From contig CANMPL010000007.1 of NCBI GenBank assembly GCA_947499715.1, positions 124,001 to 188,000 on the forward strand: a stretch of DNA of 64,000 nucleotides, read 5' to 3'. The notes below the pieces were generated by a model. The model did no database searches, had not been told where the DNA came from, and saw only the letters and a program-made list of their open reading frames with translations. The position numbers and the translations under genes are program-made. This DNA comes from an uncultured Paracoccaceae bacterium. GTDB taxonomy: Bacteria; Pseudomonadota; Alphaproteobacteria; Rhodobacterales; Rhodobacteraceae. Of the stretch, positions 17,406 to 25,772 are shown one piece after another (the stretch's first letter is position 1; the number at the start of each line of letters is the position of its first letter).

Positions 17406-18569
17406 ATGGAACACCTGTCACAATCCCCCAACGATCCCGACTTCGTCCAAGACCCCTATCCATTCTATGATCGCGCCCGCGCTTTGGGGGATGTCGTCTT
17501 TTGGACGGATTATGACATGCCGTGCGCCGTGTCCCACCGCGCTGTCACCGCAGCACTGCGTGACCGCCGCATGGGCCGAGAAGCGCCTGCCGATCTGGCA
17601 CCGGATATCCCACCTGCGCTGGCACCGTTTTACGATGTCGAGGCGCATTCCATGCTGGAACTTGAACCACCCGCCCACACCCGGTTGCGGGGGCTGGTGC
17701 TGCGCGCCTTTACATCGCGCAGGATTGCGGGGCTTGGCCCCGATATTCACCAGCTGTGCCATGATCTGATTGACCGCTTTCCAGCAGGTCCCTTCGATCT
17801 TCTGACTGCCTATGCGCAGCCGTTGCCCGTGATCATTATCGCGCGGCTTTTAGGCGTGCCGGAACAGGATGCCGACCGTTTGCTGGCCTGGTCCAACGCA
17901 ATGGTGGCGATGTATCAGGCCCGCCGCACCCCACAGATCGCACAGGACGCCGTCACTGCCACACAGGAATTCACGGCCTATCTGACAGATCAGATTGCCG
18001 CCAAACGCAGAACCCCAAGCGATGATCTGTTGTCCACATTGATCGCAGCCCGCGACGATGGCGACAGATTGTCAGATGCAGAGCTGATCTCGACCGCGAT
18101 CCTGTTGCTGAACGCGGGGCATGAGGCGACGGTCCACACGCTGGGCAATGGTGTGAAAACGCAGCTTGAGACGGGTCACAAGGATAGCGCGCCTCCAGCC
18201 ATCGAAGAGATCCTGCGCTATGATCCGCCGCTGCACATGTTTACCCGCTGGGTTTACGAGGATCTAGATCTGTTTGGCACGCCCCTCAAGCGCGGCACCC
18301 AGATCGCTTGCCTCTTGGGGGCGGCCAACCGCGATCCTGCGGCCTATCCCGATCCCAATGCGTTTGATCCCGCCCGAAAGGGCCCCGCCAATACCGCATT
18401 CGGCGGCGGCATCCACTTTTGCGTTGGCGCACCGCTTGCGCGATTGGAGCTGCAAATCGCACTGCGTATTCTGCACGATCGTTGCCCTTCGCTGGCACTG
18501 ACCGCGCCGCCAGAATACGCCGACGTCTATCATTTCCACGGCCTGACATCACTCTGGGTGAAGACGTGA
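17406..18569 (+). CDS. Cytochrome P450
   Basis: The 387-residue soluble P450 has the I-helix oxygen-activation motif A-G-H-E-A-T (about residue 238), the K-helix E-E-I-L-R and the heme-binding loop F-G-G-G-I-H-F-C-V-G-A-P-L-A-R, with the heme thiolate Cys near residue 339. It has the length typical of bacterial class I enzymes, which need a ferredoxin and reductase; none is adjacent. Substrate is unknown. It is divergent from the B12-binding regulator across a spacer with a perfect palindrome. No clear SD precedes ATG 17406. Confidence 0.93.
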   Translation: MEHLSQSPNDPDFVQDPYPFYDRARALGDVVFWTDYDMPCAVSHRAVTAALRDRRMGREAPADLAPDIPPALAPFYDVEAHSMLELEPPAHTRLRGLVLRAFTSRRIAGLGPDIHQLCHDLIDRFPAGPFDLLTAYAQPLPVIIIARLLGVPEQDADRLLAWSNAMVAMYQARRTPQIAQDAVTATQEFTAYLTDQIAAKRRTPSDDLLSTLIAARDDGDRLSDAELISTAILLLNAGHEATVHTLGNGVKTQLETGHKDSAPPAIEEILRYDPPLHMFTRWVYEDLDLFGTPLKRGTQIACLLGAANRDPAAYPDPNAFDPARKGPANTAFGGGIHFCVGAPLARLELQIALRILHDRCPSLALTAPPEYADVYHFHGLTSLWVKT

Positions 18570-18597
18570 TTCCACAAAGGGTCAAGGCTGCGCAGCA

Positions 18598-18612
18598 CCG
18601 GGCTTTGCCCGG
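18598..18612 (+). terminator. weak hairpin after P450 gene
   Basis: CCGGGC-TTT-GCCCGG forms a 6-bp stem 29 nt after the P450 stop. There is no T run behind it, so terminator function is uncertain. Confidence 0.3.
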
Positions 18613-18796
18613 CTTGGCCTTTACGCTTTGGGGAATCGCCCCATGCTTGATCAGGTGACTTGAGGATCGCACCGATCCCTCAAGCACATCTTAGCAGCTC
18701 AACAAAACCAACCTCCTCGGATCGGCTATTCCGGCAGGCTCGCCTCACCTCCGCACCCGTCGAAAAACGTGCGGCAAAGCCGCGCCTTTGGATCAC

Positions 18797-19258
18797 TCAA
18801 AGCGGCAGGGCCACCGTTGATTTAATCTCTTCCATCGACAAAAGCGCTGTGACGTTGAACACCCGCACCTCTGAAATCAGCGCCTGATAGAACGCGTCAT
18901 AGGCGCGCGCATTCTTCACCCGCACCTTCAGGATATAGTCGATGTCCCCCGCCAACCTGTGCGCTTCCTGCACCTCGGGCCGCGCCCGCAAGGTGCTTAG
19001 GAATTTCTCCTGCCACTCCGCTTCATGCTCTGACGTGCGGATCAGCACAAAGAAACAGGCCTCGAACCCCAAGGCTTCGGCATCCAGCATCACCGTCTGT
19101 TGCCCGATCACGCCCGCGTCCTTCATCTTGCGAATGCGATTCCAAACCGGGGTCTTGGAAGACCCCACTTCTTTGGCGATTTCGTCCAAAGACCGACTTG
19201 CATCCGCTTGCAATGCCGCAAGGATCTTCCGATCCACATCATCAATCCGCACCGACAT
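18797..19258 (-). CDS. Lrp/AsnC-family transcriptional regulator
   Basis: The 153-residue protein starts with the AsnC HTH (I-D-D-V-D-R-K-I-L, then S-L-D-E-I-A-K-E-V-G-S-S-K-T-P-V-W-N-R-I) and ends with the RAM ligand-binding/oligomerisation domain (V-Q-E-A-H-R-L-A-G-D-I-D-Y-I-L-K-V). ATG 19258 is chosen because the HTH follows directly. It is divergent from cysG, so it probably regulates the sulfur assimilation operon and itself, perhaps in response to a sulfur amino acid. That effector is an inference from position. Confidence 0.9.
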   Translation of the reverse strand: MSVRIDDVDRKILAALQADASRSLDEIAKEVGSSKTPVWNRIRKMKDAGVIGQQTVMLDAEALGFEACFFVLIRTSEHEAEWQEKFLSTLRARPEVQEAHRLAGDIDYILKVRVKNARAYDAFYQALISEVRVFNVTALLSMEEIKSTVALPL

Positions 19259-19350
19259 TCTGATTTTGGCCCTTTCGTGGGAAAGCTGGCCTTTTGCAGC
19301 GCAGCAATGGAACAATCAACCTTATCTACGCGCTGATATGGGCAAAAACC

Positions 19351-19368
19351 AGAAAAATATTCTATATT
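19351..19368 (+). promoter_or_regulatory. likely cysG operon promoter/Lrp site
   Basis: AGAA-N5-TTCT (19351-19363) is an AT-rich imperfect palindrome of the kind bound by Lrp-type proteins. It abuts TATATT (19363-19368), a good -10 hexamer, 31 nt before cysG. No strong -35 is visible. Confidence 0.45.
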
Positions 19369-19399
19369 AAGTGCAAGTAATCGCGAAGAGAGAACCGAA

Positions 19400-20788
19400 A
19401 TGGATCACTTTCCCGTCTTCATGGCCGTCGCAGGCCGCCGCATCGTCCTTTCGGGCGGTGGCGATGCTGCGCTGGCGAAACTGCGCCTGATCCTCAAGAC
19501 CAGCGCCAAGATCACCGTGATTGCCGCTGACGCTGCCCCCGAAATCCACGCTTGGGCCGATCAGGGCAAACTCACCCTGATCCCCCGCGCGATGGAAGCA
19601 GGCGATGCGATGTGCGCCGTTCTGTTCTACGCGGCGAATGAAGACGACGCCGAGGATGCCCGCGTCGCGGCCCTCGCCCATGCCGATGGTGCTAAGGTGA
19701 ATATCGTCGACAATCTCGCTGACAGCCAGTTCATCACGCCCGCCATCGTCGACCGTGACCCCGTTGTGGTGGCTATCGGCACCGAAGGTGCAGCGCCCGT
19801 TCTCGCCCGCAAGATCAAAGCTGATCTGGAAGAACAACTGCCGGCCTCGCTGGGCACCCTTGCCCGCATCGGCAAAACCTTCCGCCACGCGGTCGACGTG
19901 CTGCCCATGGGCCGCAAGCGCCGTGACTTCTGGTCACGCTTCTACTTCTCCAAAGGTGCCGAGGCACTGGCCCAAGGCGAAGATCACGTGATCCCGGCCC
20001 TTGGCACGCTTCTGGACGAGGCGATCATGTCCAGCGACCGCGCGGGCCATGTCCACCTTGTGGGCGCAGGCCCCGGCGATCCTGATCTGCTGACGCTCAA
20101 GGCCCGCAAGGCATTGGACACCGCCGACGTGGTGATCCACGACCGCCTTGTCACACCCGAAATCCTCGAACTCGCCCGCCGCGAGGCAACGATCATCGAC
20201 GCAGGCAAAGAGGGCTTTGGCAAATCCACGCCCCAAGCTGATATCGACGCGATGATCGTGGAACACGCGCGCGCCGGTGCGCAGGTTGTGCGGCTTAAGG
20301 CAGGCGACCCTACGGTCTTTGGTCGTCTGGACGAAGAGATCGACGCGCTCACCACCGCAAACATCCCCTATACCATCGTGCCCGGAATCACGGCAGCCTC
20401 TGCTGGCGTGGCAAATATCGGTCAAAGCCTGACGAAGCGCGGCCGCAATGCCGCTGTCCGTTTCATCACCGGCCACGACACCAAGGGCTACACCGATCAC
20501 GACTGGCGCACGCTGGCCGAGCCCGGCCAAGTCGCCGCGATCTACATGGGCAAGCGCGCCGCGCGATTCATCCAAGGACGCCTTCTAATGCACGGGGCCG
20601 ACCCCGCCACGCCCGTCACGGTGATCGAAAACGTCAGCCGCACCAATCAGCGCATCATCGCCACCACATTGGCAGAGCTGGAACCAACCATTTCAAACGC
20701 AGGCCTCACCGGCCCCGCCATCACCTTCCTTGGCCTCGCCCCCCGCGATGCTTTGGCCGTGCAACTCCCCCAACAAGAGGCGATCTGA
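19400..20788 (+). CDS. cysG: Siroheme synthase (uroporphyrinogen-III methyltransferase/precorrin-2 dehydrogenase/ferrochelatase)
   Basis: The 462-residue protein has an N-terminal NAD-binding dehydrogenase/chelatase half (G-G-G-D-A-A-L-A-K near residues 18-26) and a C-terminal SAM-dependent methyltransferase half from about 215. The latter shows V-G-A-G-P-G-D-P-D-L-L-T, R-L-K-A-G-D-P and P-G-I-T-A-A. It makes siroheme, the cofactor needed by the sulfite reductase encoded two genes downstream. Length is usual for CysG. It heads the sulfur operon and overlaps the DUF2849 gene by one base (TGATG). Confidence 0.95.
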   Translation: MDHFPVFMAVAGRRIVLSGGGDAALAKLRLILKTSAKITVIAADAAPEIHAWADQGKLTLIPRAMEAGDAMCAVLFYAANEDDAEDARVAALAHADGAKVNIVDNLADSQFITPAIVDRDPVVVAIGTEGAAPVLARKIKADLEEQLPASLGTLARIGKTFRHAVDVLPMGRKRRDFWSRFYFSKGAEALAQGEDHVIPALGTLLDEAIMSSDRAGHVHLVGAGPGDPDLLTLKARKALDTADVVIHDRLVTPEILELARREATIIDAGKEGFGKSTPQADIDAMIVEHARAGAQVVRLKAGDPTVFGRLDEEIDALTTANIPYTIVPGITAASAGVANIGQSLTKRGRNAAVRFITGHDTKGYTDHDWRTLAEPGQVAAIYMGKRAARFIQGRLLMHGADPATPVTVIENVSRTNQRIIATTLAELEPTISNAGLTGPAITFLGLAPRDALAVQLPQQEAI

Positions 20789-21087
20789 TGCCCCGTGCTT
20801 TCACACCCAAAGTCGTCACTGCCAACGCGCTGCTTGAAGGCGACGCCGTCTGGTTCACCGAAGACAACACCTGGACCCGTGACATGGCACAGGCGGAACT
20901 GCTCACGGACGAGGCGCACGCCGACCTCCGCCTGCTTGAGGCTTCCGCCCGCCAAGACGAAATCGCGGGTCCTTACCTTGCAGACGCGAAACCCACAAAC
21001 GACGGCCCCGCGCCCACCCATTTCCGCGAAACTTTCCGCACCCGCGGCCCGTCCAACTACAACCACGGCAAACAGGCAGAGGTCTGA
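20788..21087 (+). CDS. DUF2849 domain protein
   Basis: The 99-residue protein has the DUF2849 pattern (L-L-E-G-D-A-V-W-F near residue 15, then W-T-R-D-M-A-Q-A). This family nearly always sits between siroheme synthase and sulfite reductase genes in alphaproteobacteria, as here. Its biochemical role is unknown; a help to siroheme loading or sulfite reductase assembly is a guess from conserved position. It overlaps cysG by one base and is 3 nt before cysI, so all three are probably co-translated. Confidence 0.9.
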   Translation: MPRAFTPKVVTANALLEGDAVWFTEDNTWTRDMAQAELLTDEAHADLRLLEASARQDEIAGPYLADAKPTNDGPAPTHFRETFRTRGPSNYNHGKQAEV

Positions 21088-21090
21088 TCC

Positions 21091-22761
21091 ATGTATAGCT
21101 ACACCGACTTTGACGCAGCCTTCGTGGCCGAGCGTAACCGCCAGTTCCGCGCCCAAGTGGAACGCCGCATCGCCGGATCACTGACCGAGGACGAATTCAA
21201 GCCCCTGCGCCTGATGAACGGCCTTTATCTGCAATTGCACGCCTATATGCTGCGCGTGGCGATCCCTTATGGCACGCTCAACTCTGCGCAGATGGATCAG
21301 CTCGCCTTCATCGCCGACAAGTTCGACAAGGGCTACGGCCACTTCACCACCCGCCAGAACATCCAGTACAACTGGCCAAAGCTGAACGAAGTGCCTGACA
21401 TCCTCGAAGCCTTGGCTGATGTGGAAATGCACGCGCTGCAAACATCCGGCAACACCATCCGCAACGTGACCGCCGACCACTTTGCCGGGGCCGCTTCCGA
21501 CGAAATCGCAGACCCACGCCCGGTGGCAGAGCTGCTGCGCCAGTGGTCGACGGATCACCCCGAATTCCAATTCCTGCCCCGCAAATTCAAGATTGCCGTG
21601 ACAGGTTCCCCCAACGACCGCGCCGTCACCCGCGCCCACGACATTGGGCTGCGCATGGTCCAAAACGACGCGGGCGAAAACGGGTTTGAGGTCATCGTGG
21701 GCGGCGGACTTGGCCGTACCCCGATGGTAGGCAAGGTGATCCGCGATTTTCTTCCGGTCACGGATCTTCTTGCCTACGTTGAAGCGATCGTCAGCGTCTA
21801 CAACCTGCTCGGCCGCCGCGACAACAAGTATAAGGCGCGGATTAAGATCACTGTCCATGAAAACGGACTTGAGACCATTCGCGACATGGTTGAGTCACGT
21901 TTCGAACAAATCAAACCGGGTTTCACCGGGTTTGATCAGGGACTTCTTGCACAAATCGAACATGCCTTCGCGCCGCCGGCGTTTAAGACCGCCAGCACGG
22001 ATGGCTATGAAGCGGCCCGTATGGCCAACCCTGCGTTCCGGTCATGGACCGATACCAACCTGACTGCGCACAAGAATGACGGCTACGCCATCGTGTCTGT
22101 CTCGATCAAAAAGCATGGGCAGACACCGGGTGACGCGACCTCTGAGCAGATGCGCGTGCTGGCCCGGATCGCACGCGACTATGGCCATGATGAACTGCGC
22201 ATCAGCCACGAGCAGAACGTGATCCTGCCGCATGTGCACAAATCAGATCTGCCCGCGATCTACGCCGCCCTGCGCGAGGCTGATCTTGCCACGGCGAACA
22301 TCGGGCTGGTCTCTGATATCATCGCCTGCCCCGGCATGGATTACTGCGCATTGGCCACCGCCCGGTCGATCCCCGTCGCCCAACAGATCGCCACGCGGTT
22401 TGATGAGCTGAAGGTGGAGCACGACGTGGGCCCGCTCAAGATCAAAATCTCGGGCTGCATCAACGCCTGTGGTCACCACCACGTCGGTCACATCGGCATC
22501 CTCGGCCTCGACCGCGCAGGTGTCGAAAACTACCAGATCACCCTTGGCGGCGACGGTACCGAGGACACGCATATTGGCGAACGTGCAGGCCCCGGCTTTG
22601 CTTACGACGAAATCGTGCCTGCCATCGAACGCCTTGTGCTGGGTTACCTTAATCTGCGCACCGACCCCGAAGAGACGTTTCTCCAGACCTTCCACCGACT
22701 GGGTGCCGACCCGTTCAAAGCTATCCTTTATCCCGCCAAAGAGGCCCAAAATGCCGCTTAA
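21091..22761 (+). CDS. cysI: Assimilatory sulfite (nitrite/sulfite) reductase hemoprotein
   Basis: The 556-residue protein belongs to the siroheme/[4Fe-4S] reductases. Substrate-binding arginines are near T-R-Q-N-I-Q-Y (about 89-95). The cluster cysteines appear as C-P-G-M-D-Y-C and G-C-I-N-A-C-G-H-H-H in the C-terminal third. It reduces sulfite to sulfide with six electrons. The operon also encodes siroheme synthase, APS reductase and a ferredoxin-NADP reductase, which favours sulfite as substrate and ferredoxin as donor. It overlaps cysH by 11 nt. Confidence 0.93.
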   Translation: MYSYTDFDAAFVAERNRQFRAQVERRIAGSLTEDEFKPLRLMNGLYLQLHAYMLRVAIPYGTLNSAQMDQLAFIADKFDKGYGHFTTRQNIQYNWPKLNEVPDILEALADVEMHALQTSGNTIRNVTADHFAGAASDEIADPRPVAELLRQWSTDHPEFQFLPRKFKIAVTGSPNDRAVTRAHDIGLRMVQNDAGENGFEVIVGGGLGRTPMVGKVIRDFLPVTDLLAYVEAIVSVYNLLGRRDNKYKARIKITVHENGLETIRDMVESRFEQIKPGFTGFDQGLLAQIEHAFAPPAFKTASTDGYEAARMANPAFRSWTDTNLTAHKNDGYAIVSVSIKKHGQTPGDATSEQMRVLARIARDYGHDELRISHEQNVILPHVHKSDLPAIYAALREADLATANIGLVSDIIACPGMDYCALATARSIPVAQQIATRFDELKVEHDVGPLKIKISGCINACGHHHVGHIGILGLDRAGVENYQITLGGDGTEDTHIGERAGPGFAYDEIVPAIERLVLGYLNLRTDPEETFLQTFHRLGADPFKAILYPAKEAQNAA

Positions 22762-23500
22762 GGAACTCGCAGACCGTCGCAATTTGCTGCACCGCAAATC
22801 TGATCCGCAGACCGTGCTGAAGCACGCGCTGGATGACATGGAAATCGGCAAGATCGCCGTCGTCTCCAGCTTTGGGGCCGAAAGCGTTGTGCTGCTGCAC
22901 ATGGTGGCGCAGATCAACAAGGACACCCCGGTGATCTTTCTGGACACTGAAATGCTCTTTGATGAAACGCTGCAATATCAACGGGATGTAGCTGAAATGC
23001 TTGGCCTCACGGATATCCGGGTGATCCGCCCGGACCGGACAGAGGTGTTTACCCGCGACAACGAAAACCTGCTGCACCTGCATGACCCCGACGCCTGCTG
23101 CCACCTGCGCAAGACAGAGCCGCTTGAAAAGGCTGTGGCGGAATTTGGCGGCTGGATCACCGGGCGCAAGCGTTATCAGTCCGGCACCCGCGCTGCCTTG
23201 CCGCTCTTTGAAAAAGAGGGTCGCAAGATCAAGGTCAATCCGCTCGCCTCTTGGACGCCCGAGGACCTGAGCGCCTATATGGACGCCCACAACCTGCCGC
23301 GCCATCCGCTGGTGGCCCAAGGGTATCCCTCGATTGGTTGCCAACCCTGCACCACCCGTGTGTCTCTGCACGAAGATCCCCGTGCGGGCCGCTGGCGCGA
23401 TCAGGACAAGGTCGAATGCGGCATCCACTTTGAAAACGGCAAGATGGTCCGCACCCCGGCCAATACAACCGACACACCCCGCGCAACGGCGGAAGGATAA
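22751..23500 (+). CDS. cysH: Thioredoxin-dependent adenylyl-sulfate (APS) reductase
   Basis: The 249-residue protein has the PP-loop-like S-S-F-G-A-E-S (39-45), an R-K-R-Y-Q-S-G substrate loop (139-145) and the catalytic E-C-G-I-H (C223). Two extra cysteine pairs, C116-C117 and C197/C200, are the [4Fe-4S] ligands that mark the APS-using branch, as opposed to the cluster-free PAPS reductase of enterobacteria. It converts APS to sulfite for CysI. ATG 22751 overlaps the end of cysI; the longer open frame upstream is antisense-like. Confidence 0.93.
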   Translation: MPLKELADRRNLLHRKSDPQTVLKHALDDMEIGKIAVVSSFGAESVVLLHMVAQINKDTPVIFLDTEMLFDETLQYQRDVAEMLGLTDIRVIRPDRTEVFTRDNENLLHLHDPDACCHLRKTEPLEKAVAEFGGWITGRKRYQSGTRAALPLFEKEGRKIKVNPLASWTPEDLSAYMDAHNLPRHPLVAQGYPSIGCQPCTTRVSLHEDPRAGRWRDQDKVECGIHFENGKMVRTPANTTDTPRATAEG

Positions 23501-23504
23501 GAAA

Positions 23505-23915
23505 ATGAGCGTGATTGTAACCGATACCGGCTTTGCTGGTGACGATTGGACCGGCGGCTTTGTGGCGCTTGACGATTGCCCCGCCAATGACACGCCCTTG
23601 GGCGTCGATCTGGCCTCTGACACCGACCCGTCCAAGCTGGCCTGCATGACCGGTGCTGCGTTGATCCGCATCGATTTCCCCAGCTTTGCGGATGGCCGCG
23701 GCTTTACGCTCGCGGCCATGCTGCGCCGTGCAGGATATGCCGGGCGTTTGCGCGCCCGCGGCCATGTGATCGCCGACCAATACGCCATGGCCCGCCGTGC
23801 AGGCTTTGACGAGGTCGAAATCGACGACGCCCTCGCGCAACGCCAACCCGAACCGCAGTGGCTGGCACGCGCGAACTGGCAAGATAACAACTATCAGGCG
23901 CGGATGCGCGGCTGA
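23505..23915 (+). CDS. DUF934 domain protein
   Basis: The 136-residue protein carries the DUF934 core: I-R-I-D-F-P-S-F-A-D-G-R-G-F-T-L-A (about 55-71), R-A-R-G-H-V-I-A-D-Q (about 84-93) and A-R-R-A-G-F-D-E. The family is tied to sulfite reductase operons and is often annotated as an oxidoreductase, but no mechanism is known. ATG 23505 lies 4 nt after the cysH stop, within the same operon. Confidence 0.92.
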   Translation: MSVIVTDTGFAGDDWTGGFVALDDCPANDTPLGVDLASDTDPSKLACMTGAALIRIDFPSFADGRGFTLAAMLRRAGYAGRLRARGHVIADQYAMARRAGFDEVEIDDALAQRQPEPQWLARANWQDNNYQARMRG

Positions 23916-23925
23916 CCCCCTTTCC

Positions 23926-23939
23926 CTGATCCACATCAA
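23926..23939. promoter_or_regulatory. FNR/FnrL-like box upstream of fpr
   Basis: CTGAT-CCAC-ATCAA matches the TTGAT-N4-ATCAA consensus at 9 of 10 defined positions. It lies 11 nt after the DUF934 stop and 45 nt before the fpr start. It suggests that fpr has its own oxygen- or redox-responsive promoter besides operon read-through. Confidence 0.5.
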
Positions 23940-23962
23940 AGACTAGACCCGGAGGGCGGCCC

Positions 23963-23980
23963 ATGACGGTCGCCGATTGA
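23963..23980 (+). other. 5-codon mini-ORF directly upstream of fpr
   Basis: ATG ACG GTC GCC GAT TGA lies behind a very good SD (GGAGGGCGG, 23951-23959), in frame with fpr and ending 3 nt before its ATG. The fpr start itself has no comparable SD. It could be a translational leader or a remnant N-terminus cut by a stop. Confidence 0.4.
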
Positions 23981-23983
23981 GAT

Positions 23984-24832
23984 ATGACAGAGCAAACACC
24001 CGTGAACGAAACCGCCGCAAAGCCCGTCCCCACCCTGCCCGACGCCCAGACCGTCACAGAGGTGCAGCATTACACCGACCGCCTGTTCCGCTTTCGGGTG
24101 ACGCGCCCCGCCAGCCTGCGGTTCCGCTCGGGCGAGTTTGTGATGATCGGCCTGATGGGCGACCCGCACCCCGAGACAGGCAAGCAAAAGCCGCTGTTGC
24201 GCGCTTATTCCATCGCGTCCCCGTCATGGGATGAAGAGCTTGAGTTTTATTCGATCAAGGTGCCCGATGGTCCCCTGACATCGAAACTGCAGCACATCAA
24301 TGTCGGCGATGAAATCATCCTGCGGCCCAAGCCCGTCGGCACGCTGGTCCACGATGCGCTACTGCCCGGCAAGCGGATCTATTTCTTCGCCACTGGAACG
24401 GGCTTTGCACCTTTCGCCAGTCTGCTGCGCGAACCCGAGACCTATGAAAACTACGACGAAGTCATCGTCACCCACACTGTCCGCGATGTTGCGGAACTGA
24501 CCTATGGGCGTGAACTGATCGAGAACCTCAAGAAAGACGAGATGATGATCGAGCTCTTGGGCGAGGAAAACCTCGACAAGATCCGCTACTACCCGACCAC
24601 GACCCGTGAAGAGAGCCCCAAGATGGGCCGCATCACGACGCTGATCGAAAACGGAGAGCTTTTTGCGGACCTCGGCATCCCGCCGCTTGATCCGGCGACC
24701 GACCGCGCGATGGTCTGCGGCTCGCTCGCCTTTAACCTCGACATCAAGAAGATCCTCGAGGATGCCGGCCTGAACGAAGGTGCCAATTCCGAACCGGGCG
24801 AGTTTGTTATCGAAAAGGCCTTTGTCGGCTAA
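23984..24832 (+). CDS. fpr: Ferredoxin--NADP+ reductase
   Basis: The 282-residue flavoprotein has the FAD-binding R-A-Y-S-I-A-S (about 69-75), the T-G-T-G-F-A-P-F nucleotide-binding turn and a C-terminal NADP domain with V-C-G-S. It ends E-K-A-F-V-G, as bacterial subclass-I FPRs do. It passes electrons between NADPH and ferredoxin. As last gene of the sulfur block it probably feeds CysI, and it also serves oxidative stress defence in relatives. The start is ambiguous because the good SD belongs to a mini-ORF 21 nt upstream. Confidence 0.93.
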   Translation: MTEQTPVNETAAKPVPTLPDAQTVTEVQHYTDRLFRFRVTRPASLRFRSGEFVMIGLMGDPHPETGKQKPLLRAYSIASPSWDEELEFYSIKVPDGPLTSKLQHINVGDEIILRPKPVGTLVHDALLPGKRIYFFATGTGFAPFASLLREPETYENYDEVIVTHTVRDVAELTYGRELIENLKKDEMMIELLGEENLDKIRYYPTTTREESPKMGRITTLIENGELFADLGIPPLDPATDRAMVCGSLAFNLDIKKILEDAGLNEGANSEPGEFVIEKAFVG

Positions 24833-24880
24833 CGTCGCGGGGGCAGTTTGCCCATCTACCCAATTAGAACACCCCAAAGA

Positions 24881-24914
24881 AAAAGGGCCGCGCCAATCAT
24901 GACGCGGCCCTTTT
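24881..24914. terminator. bidirectional rho-independent terminator
   Basis: AAAAGGGCCGCG (24881-24892) and CGCGGCCCTTTT (24903-24914) form a perfect 12-bp stem with a 10-nt loop. There are T runs for both directions between convergent genes fpr and the repeat protein. Confidence 0.85.
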
Positions 24915-24932
24915 GAAGTCTGGCGGCGGGGG

Positions 24933-25772
24933 TTACTGACCCAGCGCCTCTTTCAGACGTGTCAGCGTTGCTTCCAGCAGCGCAGGATTGTCTTTCGCGG
25001 CATTGACGGCTGCACCCAGCGCTGTTTTCTGCACGGCGGACAGATCAGAACCGTCGATCATTTCCAGCACCTTGTCGGCCTCAAAGCCATCCATGCTCAG
25101 CAGTGTTTCTGCCATGCTGGCCTCGGCCTCGGCTGCGACTTCCTCTGTTGCTTCAGCAGCTTCCTCAGTTGCTTCAGCAGCTTCCTCAGTTGCTTCTGCA
25201 GCCTCTTCGGTTGCCTCTGTGGCTTCTTCGGTTGCACCTTCAACCGCGCCCTCGACAGCCTCAGTTGCACCCTCAACAGCGCCTTCTACGGCCTCGGTTG
25301 CACCCTCAATAGCGCCTTCGACGGCTTCGGTTGCACCTTCTACCACGCCTTCGACAGCCTCTGTGGCATCTTCGACGGCTTCTTCAACCGCAGTCGCAGC
25401 TTCCTCTGCGGCGGCTTCGGCTTCCTCAGCGGCGGCAGCGGCAGCGGCTTCGGCTTCTTCTGCGGCAGCAGCGGCAGCTTCTGCAGCGGCGGCTTCGGCC
25501 TCTTCAGCGGCAGCAGCGGCTGCAGCTTCGGCTTCTTCCGCGGCGGCGGCAGCAGCAGCTTCTGCTTCTTCGGCAGCAGCGGCAGCTGCGGCTTCAGCCT
25601 CTTCCGCGGCGGCGGCGGCGGCGGCTTCAGCTTCTTCAGCGGCAGCAGCAGCAGCGGCTTCCGCTTCTTGTGCGGCAACAGCCGCTGCTTCTGCAGCTTG
25701 CTGGTTGCTATAGTAGTTATAGCCAAAGTAGCCCAATACGGCGACGACGGCGACGATCAAAAGCGCTCTCAT
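24933..25772 (-). CDS. Membrane-anchored Ala/Glu hendecad-repeat protein
   Basis: The 279-residue protein has an N-terminal membrane anchor (residues 3-21), then about 195 residues of nearly pure A/E/T/V/G. First come repeats of 11 residues (E-E-A-E followed by seven A), then 11-residue repeats based on V-E-G-A-T-E-A-V-E-G-A, then 7-residue repeats T-E-E-A-A-E-A. A non-repetitive helical C-terminal domain covers about 219-279 (M-D-G-F-E-A-D-K-V, D-L-S-A-V-Q-K-T-A-L). A continuous helix of this length would measure roughly 30 nm. ATG 25772 follows GGAGGGAATATTCC. Function is unknown; a periplasmic spacer or TolA-like tether is a guess. Confidence 0.8.
   Translation of the reverse strand: MRALLIVAVVAVLGYFGYNYYSNQQAAEAAAVAAQEAEAAAAAAAEEAEAAAAAAAEEAEAAAAAAAEEAEAAAAAAAEEAEAAAAAAAEEAEAAAAEAAAAAAEEAEAAAAAAAEEAEAAAEEAATAVEEAVEDATEAVEGVVEGATEAVEGAIEGATEAVEGAVEGATEAVEGAVEGATEEATEATEEAAEATEEAAEATEEAAEATEEVAAEAEASMAETLLSMDGFEADKVLEMIDGSDLSAVQKTALGAAVNAAKDNPALLEATLTRLKEALGQ

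Noticed and set aside
21178-21858. Long minus-strand frames over cysI, and likewise over dnaB (39954-40733) and pyrC (37145-37708)
   Set aside because: They are antisense to strongly conserved enzymes, have no recognisable domains and are typical of GC-rich coding DNA.
24988-25713. Long plus-strand serine/alanine-rich frame
   Set aside because: It is the antisense shadow of the Ala/Glu repeat gene; the low-complexity codons keep the opposite strand open. The minus-strand gene has an SD, an anchor and a folded C-terminus.
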